This document shows positions 8,080 to 15,352 of a stretch of 21,611 nt of DNA, piece by piece. The stretch spans positions 1 through 21,611 of the forward strand of contig JALOLW010000009.1 of NCBI GenBank assembly GCA_025455795.1, written 5' to 3'. The position numbers and the translations under genes were made by a program. Under the pieces are notes generated by a model that saw nothing but the letters and a program-made list of their open reading frames with translations, was not told where the DNA came from and did no database searches. This stretch comes from Spirosomataceae bacterium (GTDB taxonomy: Bacteria; Bacteroidota; Bacteroidia; Cytophagales; Spirosomataceae). Position 1 is the stretch's first letter. Each line of letters begins with the position of its first letter.

Positions 8080-8470
8080 TTCAATTAATAAATGTGGTGC
8101 AATTATCGGAAAAAGTCAATTAGAAAACAAATTTTATTTTAACTAAAATACTTTAATTTTACAAAAAACAAGACCAGAAACCTGTTTTTTTAGACAAAAA
8201 AAATCTTGTTTAACATTTTACTTTCTCCATTAAACACAAATTAAGACTTAATTATTTTTACTTAAAGCATATATACTTACATAAAAAAAACATTATTTTC
8301 AATATTTTTTACTGTATTTTTGAATTTTACCAATAAGTTATTTTATTTTTTGATGTTTTTTTGAAATTTTAGCAAAAAATAGATGAACTTCTATTGTTTT
8401 TTATTTTTTGACTATTAGTTTTGAACAATAATTAACGGAAAAGTACAAAGTATTATCTATTTTTAGTTAC
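8080..8470. other. Very AT-rich intergenic segment
   Basis: About 390 bases made largely of A and T runs, with no coding frame that looks real, between the divergently placed aminotransferase and susC-like genes. It contains one long-range inverted repeat, AAACAAGA at 8166-8173 and TCTTGTTT at 8204-8211, and a promoter-like site near its right end. Such AT-rich DNA may bind nucleoid proteins, or simply be the upstream control region of the susC operon. Confidence 0.6.
8394..8423 (+). promoter_or_regulatory. Candidate Bacteroidota promoter for the susC operon
   Basis: TTG at 8394-8396, 19 bases of spacing, then TAGTTTTG at 8416-8423, an exact match to the TAnnTTTG -7 consensus of Bacteroidota housekeeping promoters. 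Transcription would begin near 8430, leaving a leader of about 390 bases before the susC ATG. The region is AT-rich, so chance matches are possible. Confidence 0.45.
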
Positions 8471-8473
8471 TTC

Positions 8474-8533
8474 ATGCCGCATCTGGAGGAGACTAAGAAT
8501 GTCAAAAAAGAAGAGGTATTAGACCCATTTTAA
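8474..8533 (+). other. Possible 19-codon leader peptide ORF
   Basis: ATG at 8474 opens a 19-residue frame, MPHLEETKNVKKEEVLDPF, ending with TAA at 8531-8533, inside the predicted susC leader and just before its hairpins. The peptide is charged and has no regulatory codon run that I recognise. It could be a leader peptide or the chance end of a decayed gene. Weak evidence. Confidence 0.2.
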
Positions 8534-8559
8534 GTCAAATGTAATAAACTTTTTTGACA

Positions 8560-8730
8560 CCGCACTTGGCTGCAATCAAGCAGCCGAGGCATCCTCTGTA
8601 TTCCAACCAAATTTTTCAGGAGAAGAACGTTGTCAGCGTTTGCGTATAGCGCTATACGTGTAGCTGTGATGACCGTAGGGGATTCATTCCTCTCGCTTGG
8701 CCACGCACGCCCAACTGTCAAGGTTGGTTG
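8560..8730. other. Structured segment (three inverted repeats) in the susC leader
   Basis: Composition changes sharply from the AT-rich DNA before it. Three hairpins lie in a row: CTTGGCTGC / GCAGCCGAG (8565-8588, loop AATCAA, one T-G wobble); a perfect 16-base palindrome CGTATAGCGCTATACG (8643-8658); and CCAAC / GTTGG (8711-8727). The segment could be a structured leader RNA controlling the transporter operon, a protein-binding operator, or a copy of an interspersed repeat. It does not match a riboswitch consensus I know. Frames through it on either strand do not look like a real protein. Confidence 0.45.
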
Positions 8731-8822
8731 AGCAAATGCGGCTTGTCTCTGCCCAATTCGGCGCAGTTGGTGCGTTGCGTGAAAAGAATGTAAATCATTC
8801 ACACTTTAACATTTTTGCAAGT

Positions 8823-11800
8823 ATGAAAAGACTATTACTACTGTCGGTGCTACTGGCACTGGGGGGAGGGACTTTTGCCCAAAAAATAATCACGGGTACA
8901 GTTTCCTCCAAAGACGAAGGTGCGCTTCCGGGCGTAAACGTCCTCGTCAAAGACTCGCGGGTGGGTGTAGCCACCGATGCCAAAGGAATGTATAAAATCA
9001 CCGTGCCTGACGATAAAGCCACGCTGGTGTTTAGTTTTATTGGCTATGGCACCAAAGAAGTGCTGGTGGGCGTACAGAGTGTCATCAACATGGAACTTAC
9101 CGTGGACACCAAAGCCCTCCAAGAAGTCGTAGTGACGGCTTTTGGTATTGAGAAAGAGAAAAAAGCCCTCGGCTACACCGTCCAAGAAATCAAAGGCAAT
9201 ACCATCGTGGAAGCTCGCTCCAACAACGTCGTCAACAACCTCTCGGGGCGCGTGGCAGGGGTGCGGGTATCGTCCAATGGTGGCCCAGGGAGTGGTTCTT
9301 CGGTGCAGATTCGCGGGGCAGCGTCGGTGTCGGGCAACAACCAGCCGCTCGTTGTCATAGACGGAGTACCTATTGATCAAAGCACCTCCAATTCCATGAC
9401 TTCAGGAGAAAAACAATTTGGTGGTGGCTTGTCGGAAGTCTCACCCGACAACATCAAGGACATCAGTGTACTCAAAGGCCCCAACGCAGCGGCACTTTAT
9501 GGCTCGCGGGCGGCCAACGGTGTCATCTTGATTACGACCAAAAACGGGGCGGGTACAAAGGGCGTAGGCGTCGAAATCAACTCCAACGTCACCTTTGAAA
9601 GACCTTTCATCAAGCCTGATTTTCAGGATGTTTATGGTGGTGGCAACGGCTACCGTACTTGGTATTCGGACGGTTGGAGCGGCGCCATTACGGGCGACGC
9701 CATCGCGCAGTACCGCACGGCTTACGGGCCTACGGCGCCACTTTTTGGCACCGACGGCACCGACGAAAGCTGGGGCGCACCGATGGACGGTCGCTTGATT
9801 CGGCATTGGTGGTCGGGAACGCAGGTGGCTCCACTCACGCCTCAGCCCAACAACTGGGAAGAATACTGGGAAACGGGTGTGACCAATACCAACAACATAG
9901 CACTTTCGGGTGGTAACGAAAAGGGTAACTTCCGCCTCTCAATGGGACGCATGGGCCAAACGGGTATTATGAAGAACAACGATTTTTGGCGCAATAACTT
10001 CAAACTCAACTCTGCTTATAACTTTACCCCAAAACTCTCCGTAAACGTGTCGGCAGAGTATGTCAAGTCGGGTTCTGACAACCGTGGCTACCAAGAAGGC
10101 CAACAGTTTATATGGTCGCATCGGCACGTGTCGTGGGAGCAGCACAAAGACTACGAGGCGTTGGCCGCTACGCACATCCAGCGTGCGCTACCGGGCCGCT
10201 TGCCAGATACCGACCCGCCTAACTGGCAACACACGTTTTTTACCAATCCGTATTTTATTCAAGACAAACTGCCTTTGTCCAACGAAAAAGACCGTCTTTT
10301 GGGCAACATCGCCTTGACGTACAAATTTGCGCCTTGGCTCAACCTGATGGTACGCTCTGGCACGGATATGTGGAGCGATACCCGCATCAATATCCTCAAC
10401 TTTGAGCGTGTACGCAACGGCAACCGCACCCCAGGCCAATACTCCGAAGAAGTACTTCGCGCCCAAGAGACCAATTCTGACGCGATTTTGACGTTCAACA
10501 AAAACCTCACCAAAGACATCTCGCTCACTTCGCAAGCGGGCGGTATTTTGCGTCAAAACTATTACAAACGCAACTTTACCCGCGTGGGTGAGTTGGTGGT
10601 GGACGGGCTTTACAACTTGTCCAACTCGATTCCAAGCCTCAACGTCGTGGAGAGTCGCATTGAAGAAACGCAAATGCAGTCATTGTTTGGAACGTTTCAA
10701 GTGGGTTGGAAAAACGCCCTCTTCTTGGATTTGACCGCCCGCAACGACTGGTCGAGTACATTGCCCTCCAACGCCCGCTCGTATTTCTATCCGTCGGCGT
10801 CGGTGAGTGCTGTTTTGACCGATTTGTTCAACATCAGCAGCCCGCTTTTGACCTTTGGCAAAGTACGCGCAAGCTGGGCGCAAGTGGGCAACGACGCCCG
10901 TCCGTACCAGCTTTCGCAGGTATATCGCTCGGGTGGCTCATGGAACGGCTCAATTCCACAATATTTTGAAAATACGACCATCGCCAACGCTGGCCTCAAA
11001 CCCGAAATCACGACAGGTATCGAGTTGGGCTTAGACATGCGCTTTTTGCGTGGACGGGTGGGTTTGGACGTGACTTACTACGACCAAAGCTCTCGTAACC
11101 AAATTCTTGGGGTGGAAATTTCCAAAGCCACAGGCTACAACAACCGTATCTTGAACGCAGGTCAAATAGACAACAAAGGCATCGAAGTGGTGCTGAGTGG
11201 TACGCCCGTCAAGTCGGTCAGAGGCTTGAACTGGGACATCTCGTTCAACTTCGCCCGCAACCGCAACAAAGTGGTGGCCTTGGCAGAGGGCTTGACCACG
11301 CTCATCTTGCACCAGCAGCGCGGCCTCAACTCCGAAGCTCGCGTGGGCGAAGCCTACGGTGCATTGTTTGGGATTGGGTTTGAACGCGCCCCCGACGGCC
11401 AAATCATCTACGCCAACGGCTTGCCCGTGGTCTCGACCACTCCGCGCATCTTGGGCAATATCCAACCTGACTGGACGGGTGGTTTTATGAATACATTGAC
11501 TTACAAAGGGATTTCGTTTTCTACCCTCGTAGATGTACGCATGGGTGGCGACTTCTTCGACGAAGGCACAGGCACCGCCCGCTGGACAGGTCAGTACGAA
11601 GAAACTGCCATAGGCCGCGAAGAAGGGGTGATTGGCAAAGGGGTGAAAGTAGTAAGTCGCAACGCCGACGGCACACCTGTCTATGGTCCCAACGACGTGA
11701 TAGTGGCTGGTAATCAGTTTTATGGTTACAACAACCCCCGTCGTTTTCACGAAGCAGTGATTTTTGACGGCAGTTACGTCAAACTCCGCGAAGCTACCCT

Positions 11801-12011
11801 CGGCTATACCATCCCAGAGGCCATTATGCAGCGTATTGGATTTCGCACGGCCAAGGTGTCGGTCGTAGGACGTAACCTGTTGATGCTCTTCAGCAACAAC
11901 CCACACATTGACCCCGAAGTAGATCGCTTTGGTGGCAACCGTCAAGGCTTTGCTTACGGCGAACTGCCCAGTTCGAGAAGTGTCGGTTTCAACGTGACGT
12001 TAGGGTTTTAG
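8823..12011 (+). CDS. SusC/RagA-like TonB-dependent outer-membrane transporter
   Basis: A 1062-residue outer-membrane receptor that, with its SusD partner, imports a nutrient (glycan, peptide or other) using TonB energy. I start it at ATG 8823, which gives the signal peptide MKRLLLLSVLLALGGGTFAQ; an in-frame ATG at 8697 would add 42 residues with no signal character. Next comes a carboxypeptidase-regulatory-like domain (about 22-95), the TonB box region EVVVTAFG (101-108), and the plug domain (about 115-240) with VLKGPNAAALYGSRAANGVILITTK, the SusC hallmark. The rest is a 22-strand-type barrel ending in GFNVTLGF with terminal phenylalanine. It is first in a three-gene operon. No ECF sigma/anti-sigma pair or hybrid two-component regulator lies beside it, so specificity is unknown. 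Confidence 0.95.
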   Translation: MKRLLLLSVLLALGGGTFAQKIITGTVSSKDEGALPGVNVLVKDSRVGVATDAKGMYKITVPDDKATLVFSFIGYGTKEVLVGVQSVINMELTVDTKALQEVVVTAFGIEKEKKALGYTVQEIKGNTIVEARSNNVVNNLSGRVAGVRVSSNGGPGSGSSVQIRGAASVSGNNQPLVVIDGVPIDQSTSNSMTSGEKQFGGGLSEVSPDNIKDISVLKGPNAAALYGSRAANGVILITTKNGAGTKGVGVEINSNVTFERPFIKPDFQDVYGGGNGYRTWYSDGWSGAITGDAIAQYRTAYGPTAPLFGTDGTDESWGAPMDGRLIRHWWSGTQVAPLTPQPNNWEEYWETGVTNTNNIALSGGNEKGNFRLSMGRMGQTGIMKNNDFWRNNFKLNSAYNFTPKLSVNVSAEYVKSGSDNRGYQEGQQFIWSHRHVSWEQHKDYEALAATHIQRALPGRLPDTDPPNWQHTFFTNPYFIQDKLPLSNEKDRLLGNIALTYKFAPWLNLMVRSGTDMWSDTRINILNFERVRNGNRTPGQYSEEVLRAQETNSDAILTFNKNLTKDISLTSQAGGILRQNYYKRNFTRVGELVVDGLYNLSNSIPSLNVVESRIEETQMQSLFGTFQVGWKNALFLDLTARNDWSSTLPSNARSYFYPSASVSAVLTDLFNISSPLLTFGKVRASWAQVGNDARPYQLSQVYRSGGSWNGSIPQYFENTTIANAGLKPEITTGIELGLDMRFLRGRVGLDVTYYDQSSRNQILGVEISKATGYNNRILNAGQIDNKGIEVVLSGTPVKSVRGLNWDISFNFARNRNKVVALAEGLTTLILHQQRGLNSEARVGEAYGALFGIGFERAPDGQIIYANGLPVVSTTPRILGNIQPDWTGGFMNTLTYKGISFSTLVDVRMGGDFFDEGTGTARWTGQYEETAIGREEGVIGKGVKVVSRNADGTPVYGPNDVIVAGNQFYGYNNPRRFHEAVIFDGSYVKLREATLGYTIPEAIMQRIGFRTAKVSVVGRNLLMLFSNNPHIDPEVDRFGGNRQGFAYGELPSSRSVGFNVTLGF

Positions 12012-12096
12012 ACCCCACCCCAGCCACCGCTGTTGCGGATTTCAAATCCATAATAGTGAAAAGACCATTACAATTATTCACCAAAAACGACTGAAA

Positions 12097-13593
12097 ATGA
12101 AAAAGATAAATCCTTTTAGACTAACTGCAAAACCCCCTTCGGGGGCATGGGGGCTTTTGTTTTTGCTCTTCACCACCACGGCTTGCACCGAGAAATTTGA
12201 CGAGATGAACACCGACCCCAACAACCCCACTCAAATCAGCGCGCAGTACTTGCTGCCGTTTGCGTTGGAGCGTTCGATAGACCGCTATTGGGGCGGGCGG
12301 ACCCGTTTTGAGCGCCTCAATCTCGACGGTGCGATGCTCTGGATGCAGTATTTGAGTCGCAATATTTACTCCAACGAAGGCGACAACTACGGCATCTCAC
12401 CCGCTATGCAAAACAACAACTGGCTGGCTTTTTACAACGATGGCTTGACCAATTTCCAACGTATCATCACGATTTCGTCGCCTACTGGCACCGCGCCCAA
12501 CACCAACTACGAAGGTGTAGCCCTCGTGATGCGCTCGTGGCTGTTTTCGGTGATGACTGATCTTTGGGGGGCCATTCCGTACAGCGAGGCACTCAAAGGC
12601 ACGGCAGGAACCCCCAACTACACGCCCACTTACGACACCCAGGAGGCCGTTTATGCGGGTTTGTTGAATGATTTGAAATTGGCCAATGAAAAACTCGTCG
12701 TTGGCGGTCCTGGTATTCAAGGCGATATTTTGTACAGCGGTAACATCTTGCGTTGGACGCGTTTTGCCAACTCCTTGCGCTTGCGTTTGGCCAACCGCCA
12801 AGCGGTCAAAAAATCCAGCGAGTCGCGGGCCATCATGCGGGAGATATTGAGCGACCCCGCCAAATTTCCCATCATCACTGCCAACGCCGACAACGCCATG
12901 CTCCGTAGTACTGCCGTGCTTCCCAGCAACAACGAGTGGCACCAAGTGTTGATTCAAGAAAGCCGCACCGACTGGAATTTGAGCAGTACCCTGACCGACA
13001 AGCTCAATGCCCTCAACGATACCCGCATCACCATCTACGGAAACCCCGTCAGTGGCAGATATACAGGTCATCCCAACGGGCTTCCCGATGCCATTGCCAC
13101 GACTTTCCTCTCAACCAGCTCGACGGTGGGCAACTTCTTCACGCGCATAGACGCACCCAGCGTATTGATGACAGCATCGGAAGTAAACTTGATTTTGGCA
13201 GAGGCCGTGTTGGATGGCGACATCACCACTGGCACGGCCAAAGGCTACTTTGAAACGGGCATCACGGCTTCTTTTGAGCAGTTTGGGCTTACCATCCCTG
13301 CGGGTTATTTCACCCGTGTAGGCGATGTGACCCGCGAGAAAGTCCTCGACCAAAAGTGGATTGCCCTCTATGGGGTAGGCATCGAAGCTTGGACAGAGTA
13401 CCGCCGCACGGGCTTCCCTGTACTGCCCGCCAGAGACCCACGCGCGGTCTTTGAAAACGACGGCGTACTGCCCACGCGCTTGCCTTATCCAGGGTCGGAG
13501 TATTCGCTCAACAAAGCCAGTTTGGACAAGGGCATCGCCGCCAACGGTGGCCCCGACAACATGAAAACCAAACTTTGGTGGGCAGAGCGGTAG
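12097..13593 (+). CDS. SusD/RagB-like nutrient-binding outer-membrane lipoprotein
   Basis: A 498-residue surface lipoprotein that caps the SusC barrel and binds the substrate. The lipobox is TTAC with lipidated C30, and the mature part opens with the SusD-family signature EKFDEMNTDPNNPTQ. The helical repeats and the RWTRFANSLRLRLANR block (around residues 219-234) fit the SusD-like group that is usually annotated as nutrient-binding lipoproteins. The C-terminal part has the EAWTEYRRTGFPVL motif (about 437-450), a good family marker. It begins 85 bases after susC. Unusually, the signal peptide contains KPPSGAWG between its basic start and hydrophobic core, encoded by a palindromic GC-rich block (12129-12158). 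No other ATG is available to avoid it. Confidence 0.93.
   Translation: MKKINPFRLTAKPPSGAWGLLFLLFTTTACTEKFDEMNTDPNNPTQISAQYLLPFALERSIDRYWGGRTRFERLNLDGAMLWMQYLSRNIYSNEGDNYGISPAMQNNNWLAFYNDGLTNFQRIITISSPTGTAPNTNYEGVALVMRSWLFSVMTDLWGAIPYSEALKGTAGTPNYTPTYDTQEAVYAGLLNDLKLANEKLVVGGPGIQGDILYSGNILRWTRFANSLRLRLANRQAVKKSSESRAIMREILSDPAKFPIITANADNAMLRSTAVLPSNNEWHQVLIQESRTDWNLSSTLTDKLNALNDTRITIYGNPVSGRYTGHPNGLPDAIATTFLSTSSTVGNFFTRIDAPSVLMTASEVNLILAEAVLDGDITTGTAKGYFETGITASFEQFGLTIPAGYFTRVGDVTREKVLDQKWIALYGVGIEAWTEYRRTGFPVLPARDPRAVFENDGVLPTRLPYPGSEYSLNKASLDKGIAANGGPDNMKTKLWWAER
12129..12158. repeat. C-run/G-run palindrome inside the susD signal-peptide codons
   Basis: AAAACCCCC (12129-12137), loop TTC, GGGGG (12141-12145), then a second GGGGG (12149-12153) followed by CTTTT (12154-12158). 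Either G-run can pair with the C-run, and the outer A4/T4 arms also match, so two alternative hairpins are possible. The pattern resembles the intergenic palindromic repeats of Cytophagales, but here it lies in frame. Confidence 0.55.
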
Positions 13594-13685
13594 AAATCTG
13601 TTATTGGTTCGGGGCTGCCCGTGCAGTCCGTCACTCGTTAATCAGAAGTGACAGATTGAATTCAAAGCACTTATCAAAAATAAAC

Positions 13686-14156
13686 ATGAAAAAATTAGCA
13701 ACATATCTCATAGGATTGGCAGTAGTGGGAGTTACTGCTTGCCAAGTACCCGACCCCTTTGTGGACAGGGTTGTAGCACCCGTTTTGTTGGTGTTTGACA
13801 ATGCGCTCGGCGACGGCGGCGGTTTTACCACCGAGCCTACGGTCACTTCAAAGGCCAACGTCAGTTCGGCTACGCTGAGTGTACGTATCCTGGAATTGGA
13901 CAAGACCAACATTTTGGACAACAAAAAAGGCATTGACTCGGTGGCGGTGTCGGGGGCTGCGCTCTCGCTCACCACGCGAGCGGGGGTCAAAATCGCCGAT
14001 GTGACCACCGATGCCAAAGGTCGTGCTACGTTTACGGCGGCATGGACGGCTTTTGGAGTGGCTACACCACGTGTGGGGGCTGTCACTTCGCTCACGCTCT
14101 CTGGCACGCACAAAGGCCAAGCGTTCAGCAAATTGGTAAGATTACAAGGAAATTGA
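13686..14156 (+). CDS. Small lipoprotein with Ig-like/carboxypeptidase-regulatory-like fold, third gene of the susCD operon
   Basis: A 156-residue lipoprotein with no family I can name. The start at ATG 13686 gives MKKLATYLIGLAVVGVTAC with lipidated C19; the frame is open upstream to 13575, but that part overlaps susD and lacks signal features. The mature part is a run of beta strands (TVTSKANVSSATLSVRILEL, AALSLTTRAGVKIADV, then TDAKGRATFTAAW), and TDxxGxAxF resembles the edge of Ig-like or carboxypeptidase-regulatory domains. It follows susD by 92 bases and is followed by a strong terminator, so it is almost certainly the last gene of the transporter operon. It probably sits on the outer membrane and may help bind the substrate (inference from context). 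Confidence 0.8.
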   Translation: MKKLATYLIGLAVVGVTACQVPDPFVDRVVAPVLLVFDNALGDGGGFTTEPTVTSKANVSSATLSVRILELDKTNILDNKKGIDSVAVSGAALSLTTRAGVKIADVTTDAKGRATFTAAWTAFGVATPRVGAVTSLTLSGTHKGQAFSKLVRLQGN

Positions 14157-14181
14157 ATTGGTGGGTTTGAATCATGGACTT

Positions 14182-14218
14182 ACACCGCTGGAGCGTCTGC
14201 TTCGGCGGTGTTTTTTTT
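14182..14218 (+). terminator. Rho-independent terminator of the susCD operon
   Basis: ACACCGCTGGAGC and GCTTCGGCGGTGT pair along 13 positions (two G-T wobbles) around the loop GTCT, followed by seven more T. It lies 25 bases after the third gene's stop. A textbook intrinsic terminator. Confidence 0.92.
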
Positions 14219-14239
14219 GCGAAAGAAGAAGTGTTATTC

Positions 14240-15268
14240 CTAAAAAACAGTCAAAATATCTCGATAATTGGTCGAGTCGGCAGCGATAAAGTTTTGCTCG
14301 CCTACGATTGTCGCGTTGATGTCCTTGGCTTTTTGGAGGCACGCGGCCAACGCTTCTGGATTTTCAAACAACAATCCCCGCTGATGCTCCAATAAATGAC
14401 TCATGCTCTCGGTTTTGAGCGTGACCACAGGCTTGGCAAACGACATGGCCAAATCCACCGAACCCGAGTGGTCTATTCGTACAAAAGGCAGCACCACTAC
14501 GTCGGCGGCGTTGAAAAAATACTGCACTTCTTGGTCTTCGATGAATCGGTGGTACCAATGCACCGAGGGGATTTGGTCGCCCCTATTTTTGAGACGGGCA
14601 AAGTACGACGCATCGTAGCTTTTGCCCGCAATAAGCAGTCGGTCGTGCGGAGTAGCTACCTGTGCGTAAGCCGCGAGAAGGTTGTCCAAACCTTTGTAAG
14701 GCTTGATTTCCCCAAAAAATAAATAGACAAAGTCCGTTTCTTGGAGGTTGAGTTTGTTTCGACTTTCGGCGCGGGTAGTGGTATTTTGGTAATAAAAATG
14801 GTACGGCAAATCTTGAATGACCGCAATTTTTTGGGGATTAAGTCCAAACTTTTGGATAGCCGCCTGCCGTGTCACGTCCGAATAGACGCGAATCTGGTGA
14901 CAATGCCGCAAAAAAAAGGCGTAAAAAATACGCTCTAAACCAAGCCAAAGCCCCGCGTGGTTTTGGAGATTGTGGAGTGTATGCACGATACGAATATTTT
15001 TAATATTCCGCAAGTAGCTGATTTCCAGCATAAAAACGAGGGACTTCATCAAACTCCACCCCCAAGATTTACCCAAAATAAAACTATGTACCCAATCGTA
15101 GTACAGCACGTCGGGCTGGTGCTGCTGTACGGCTCTAAACGTACTCCCCAACGGGTACTTGCGCCCAATGTGAACTTCATGGCCATACCCACGTAAGTAG
15201 CGAACCAGCTCATACTGAAAAGGATTTTCGGGGCCTGCATCAGGCAGTACGACGATTTTTTTGGGCAT
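14240..15268 (-). CDS. Glycosyltransferase, GT4-like (GT-B fold)
   Basis: A cytoplasmic or membrane-associated sugar transferase, probably working on LPS or a surface polysaccharide. I choose ATG 15268 (342 residues, MPKKIVVLPDAGPENPF); the longer frame to 15289 needs a GTG and adds only MRFFFTI. The N-terminal half has Rossmann-like strands and a hydrophobic helix pair (ISYLRNIKNIRIVHTLHNL; LERIFYAFFLRHC) that may touch the membrane. The C-terminal half shows FFGEIKPYKGLDNLL, typical of GT4 donor-phosphate binding, and HSGSVDLAMSFAKPVV, where D occupies the usual EX7E acid region. Donor and acceptor cannot be predicted. It is divergent from the esterase gene, 84 bases away, and ends near the susCD terminator. 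Confidence 0.85.
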   Translation of the reverse strand: MPKKIVVLPDAGPENPFQYELVRYLRGYGHEVHIGRKYPLGSTFRAVQQHQPDVLYYDWVHSFILGKSWGWSLMKSLVFMLEISYLRNIKNIRIVHTLHNLQNHAGLWLGLERIFYAFFLRHCHQIRVYSDVTRQAAIQKFGLNPQKIAVIQDLPYHFYYQNTTTRAESRNKLNLQETDFVYLFFGEIKPYKGLDNLLAAYAQVATPHDRLLIAGKSYDASYFARLKNRGDQIPSVHWYHRFIEDQEVQYFFNAADVVVLPFVRIDHSGSVDLAMSFAKPVVTLKTESMSHLLEHQRGLLFENPEALAACLQKAKDINATIVGEQNFIAADSTNYRDILTVF

Positions 15269-15352
15269 AATAGTAAAGAAAAACCGCACAAAAATACAGA
15301 AAGCACTTAGAAAACAAGGTTTCTATCCTTTGTGAAAGAAAACCTCACAACT

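Noticed and set aside
8166..8211. AAACAAGA / TCTTGTTT inverted repeat as a terminator
   Set aside because: The arms are 30 bases apart, AT-rich, and no gene ends nearby; likely chance in AT-rich DNA.
8530..8802. Minus-strand 90-codon frame upstream of susC
   Set aside because: It crosses three inverted repeats and has no signal, domain or plausible start context; treated as non-coding leader or repeat.
8697..8822. 42-codon upstream extension of the susC-like gene
   Set aside because: It would bury a perfect signal peptide that starts at ATG 8823.
11031..11945. Minus-strand open frame (304 codons) inside the susC-like gene
   Set aside because: It lies wholly antisense to a clear TonB-dependent barrel and its His/Val-rich translation resembles no protein family.
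12037..12049. GGATTT / AAATCC dyad between susC and susD as a terminator
   Set aside because: It has one central base, a weak stem and no T-run, and the two genes clearly belong to one operon.
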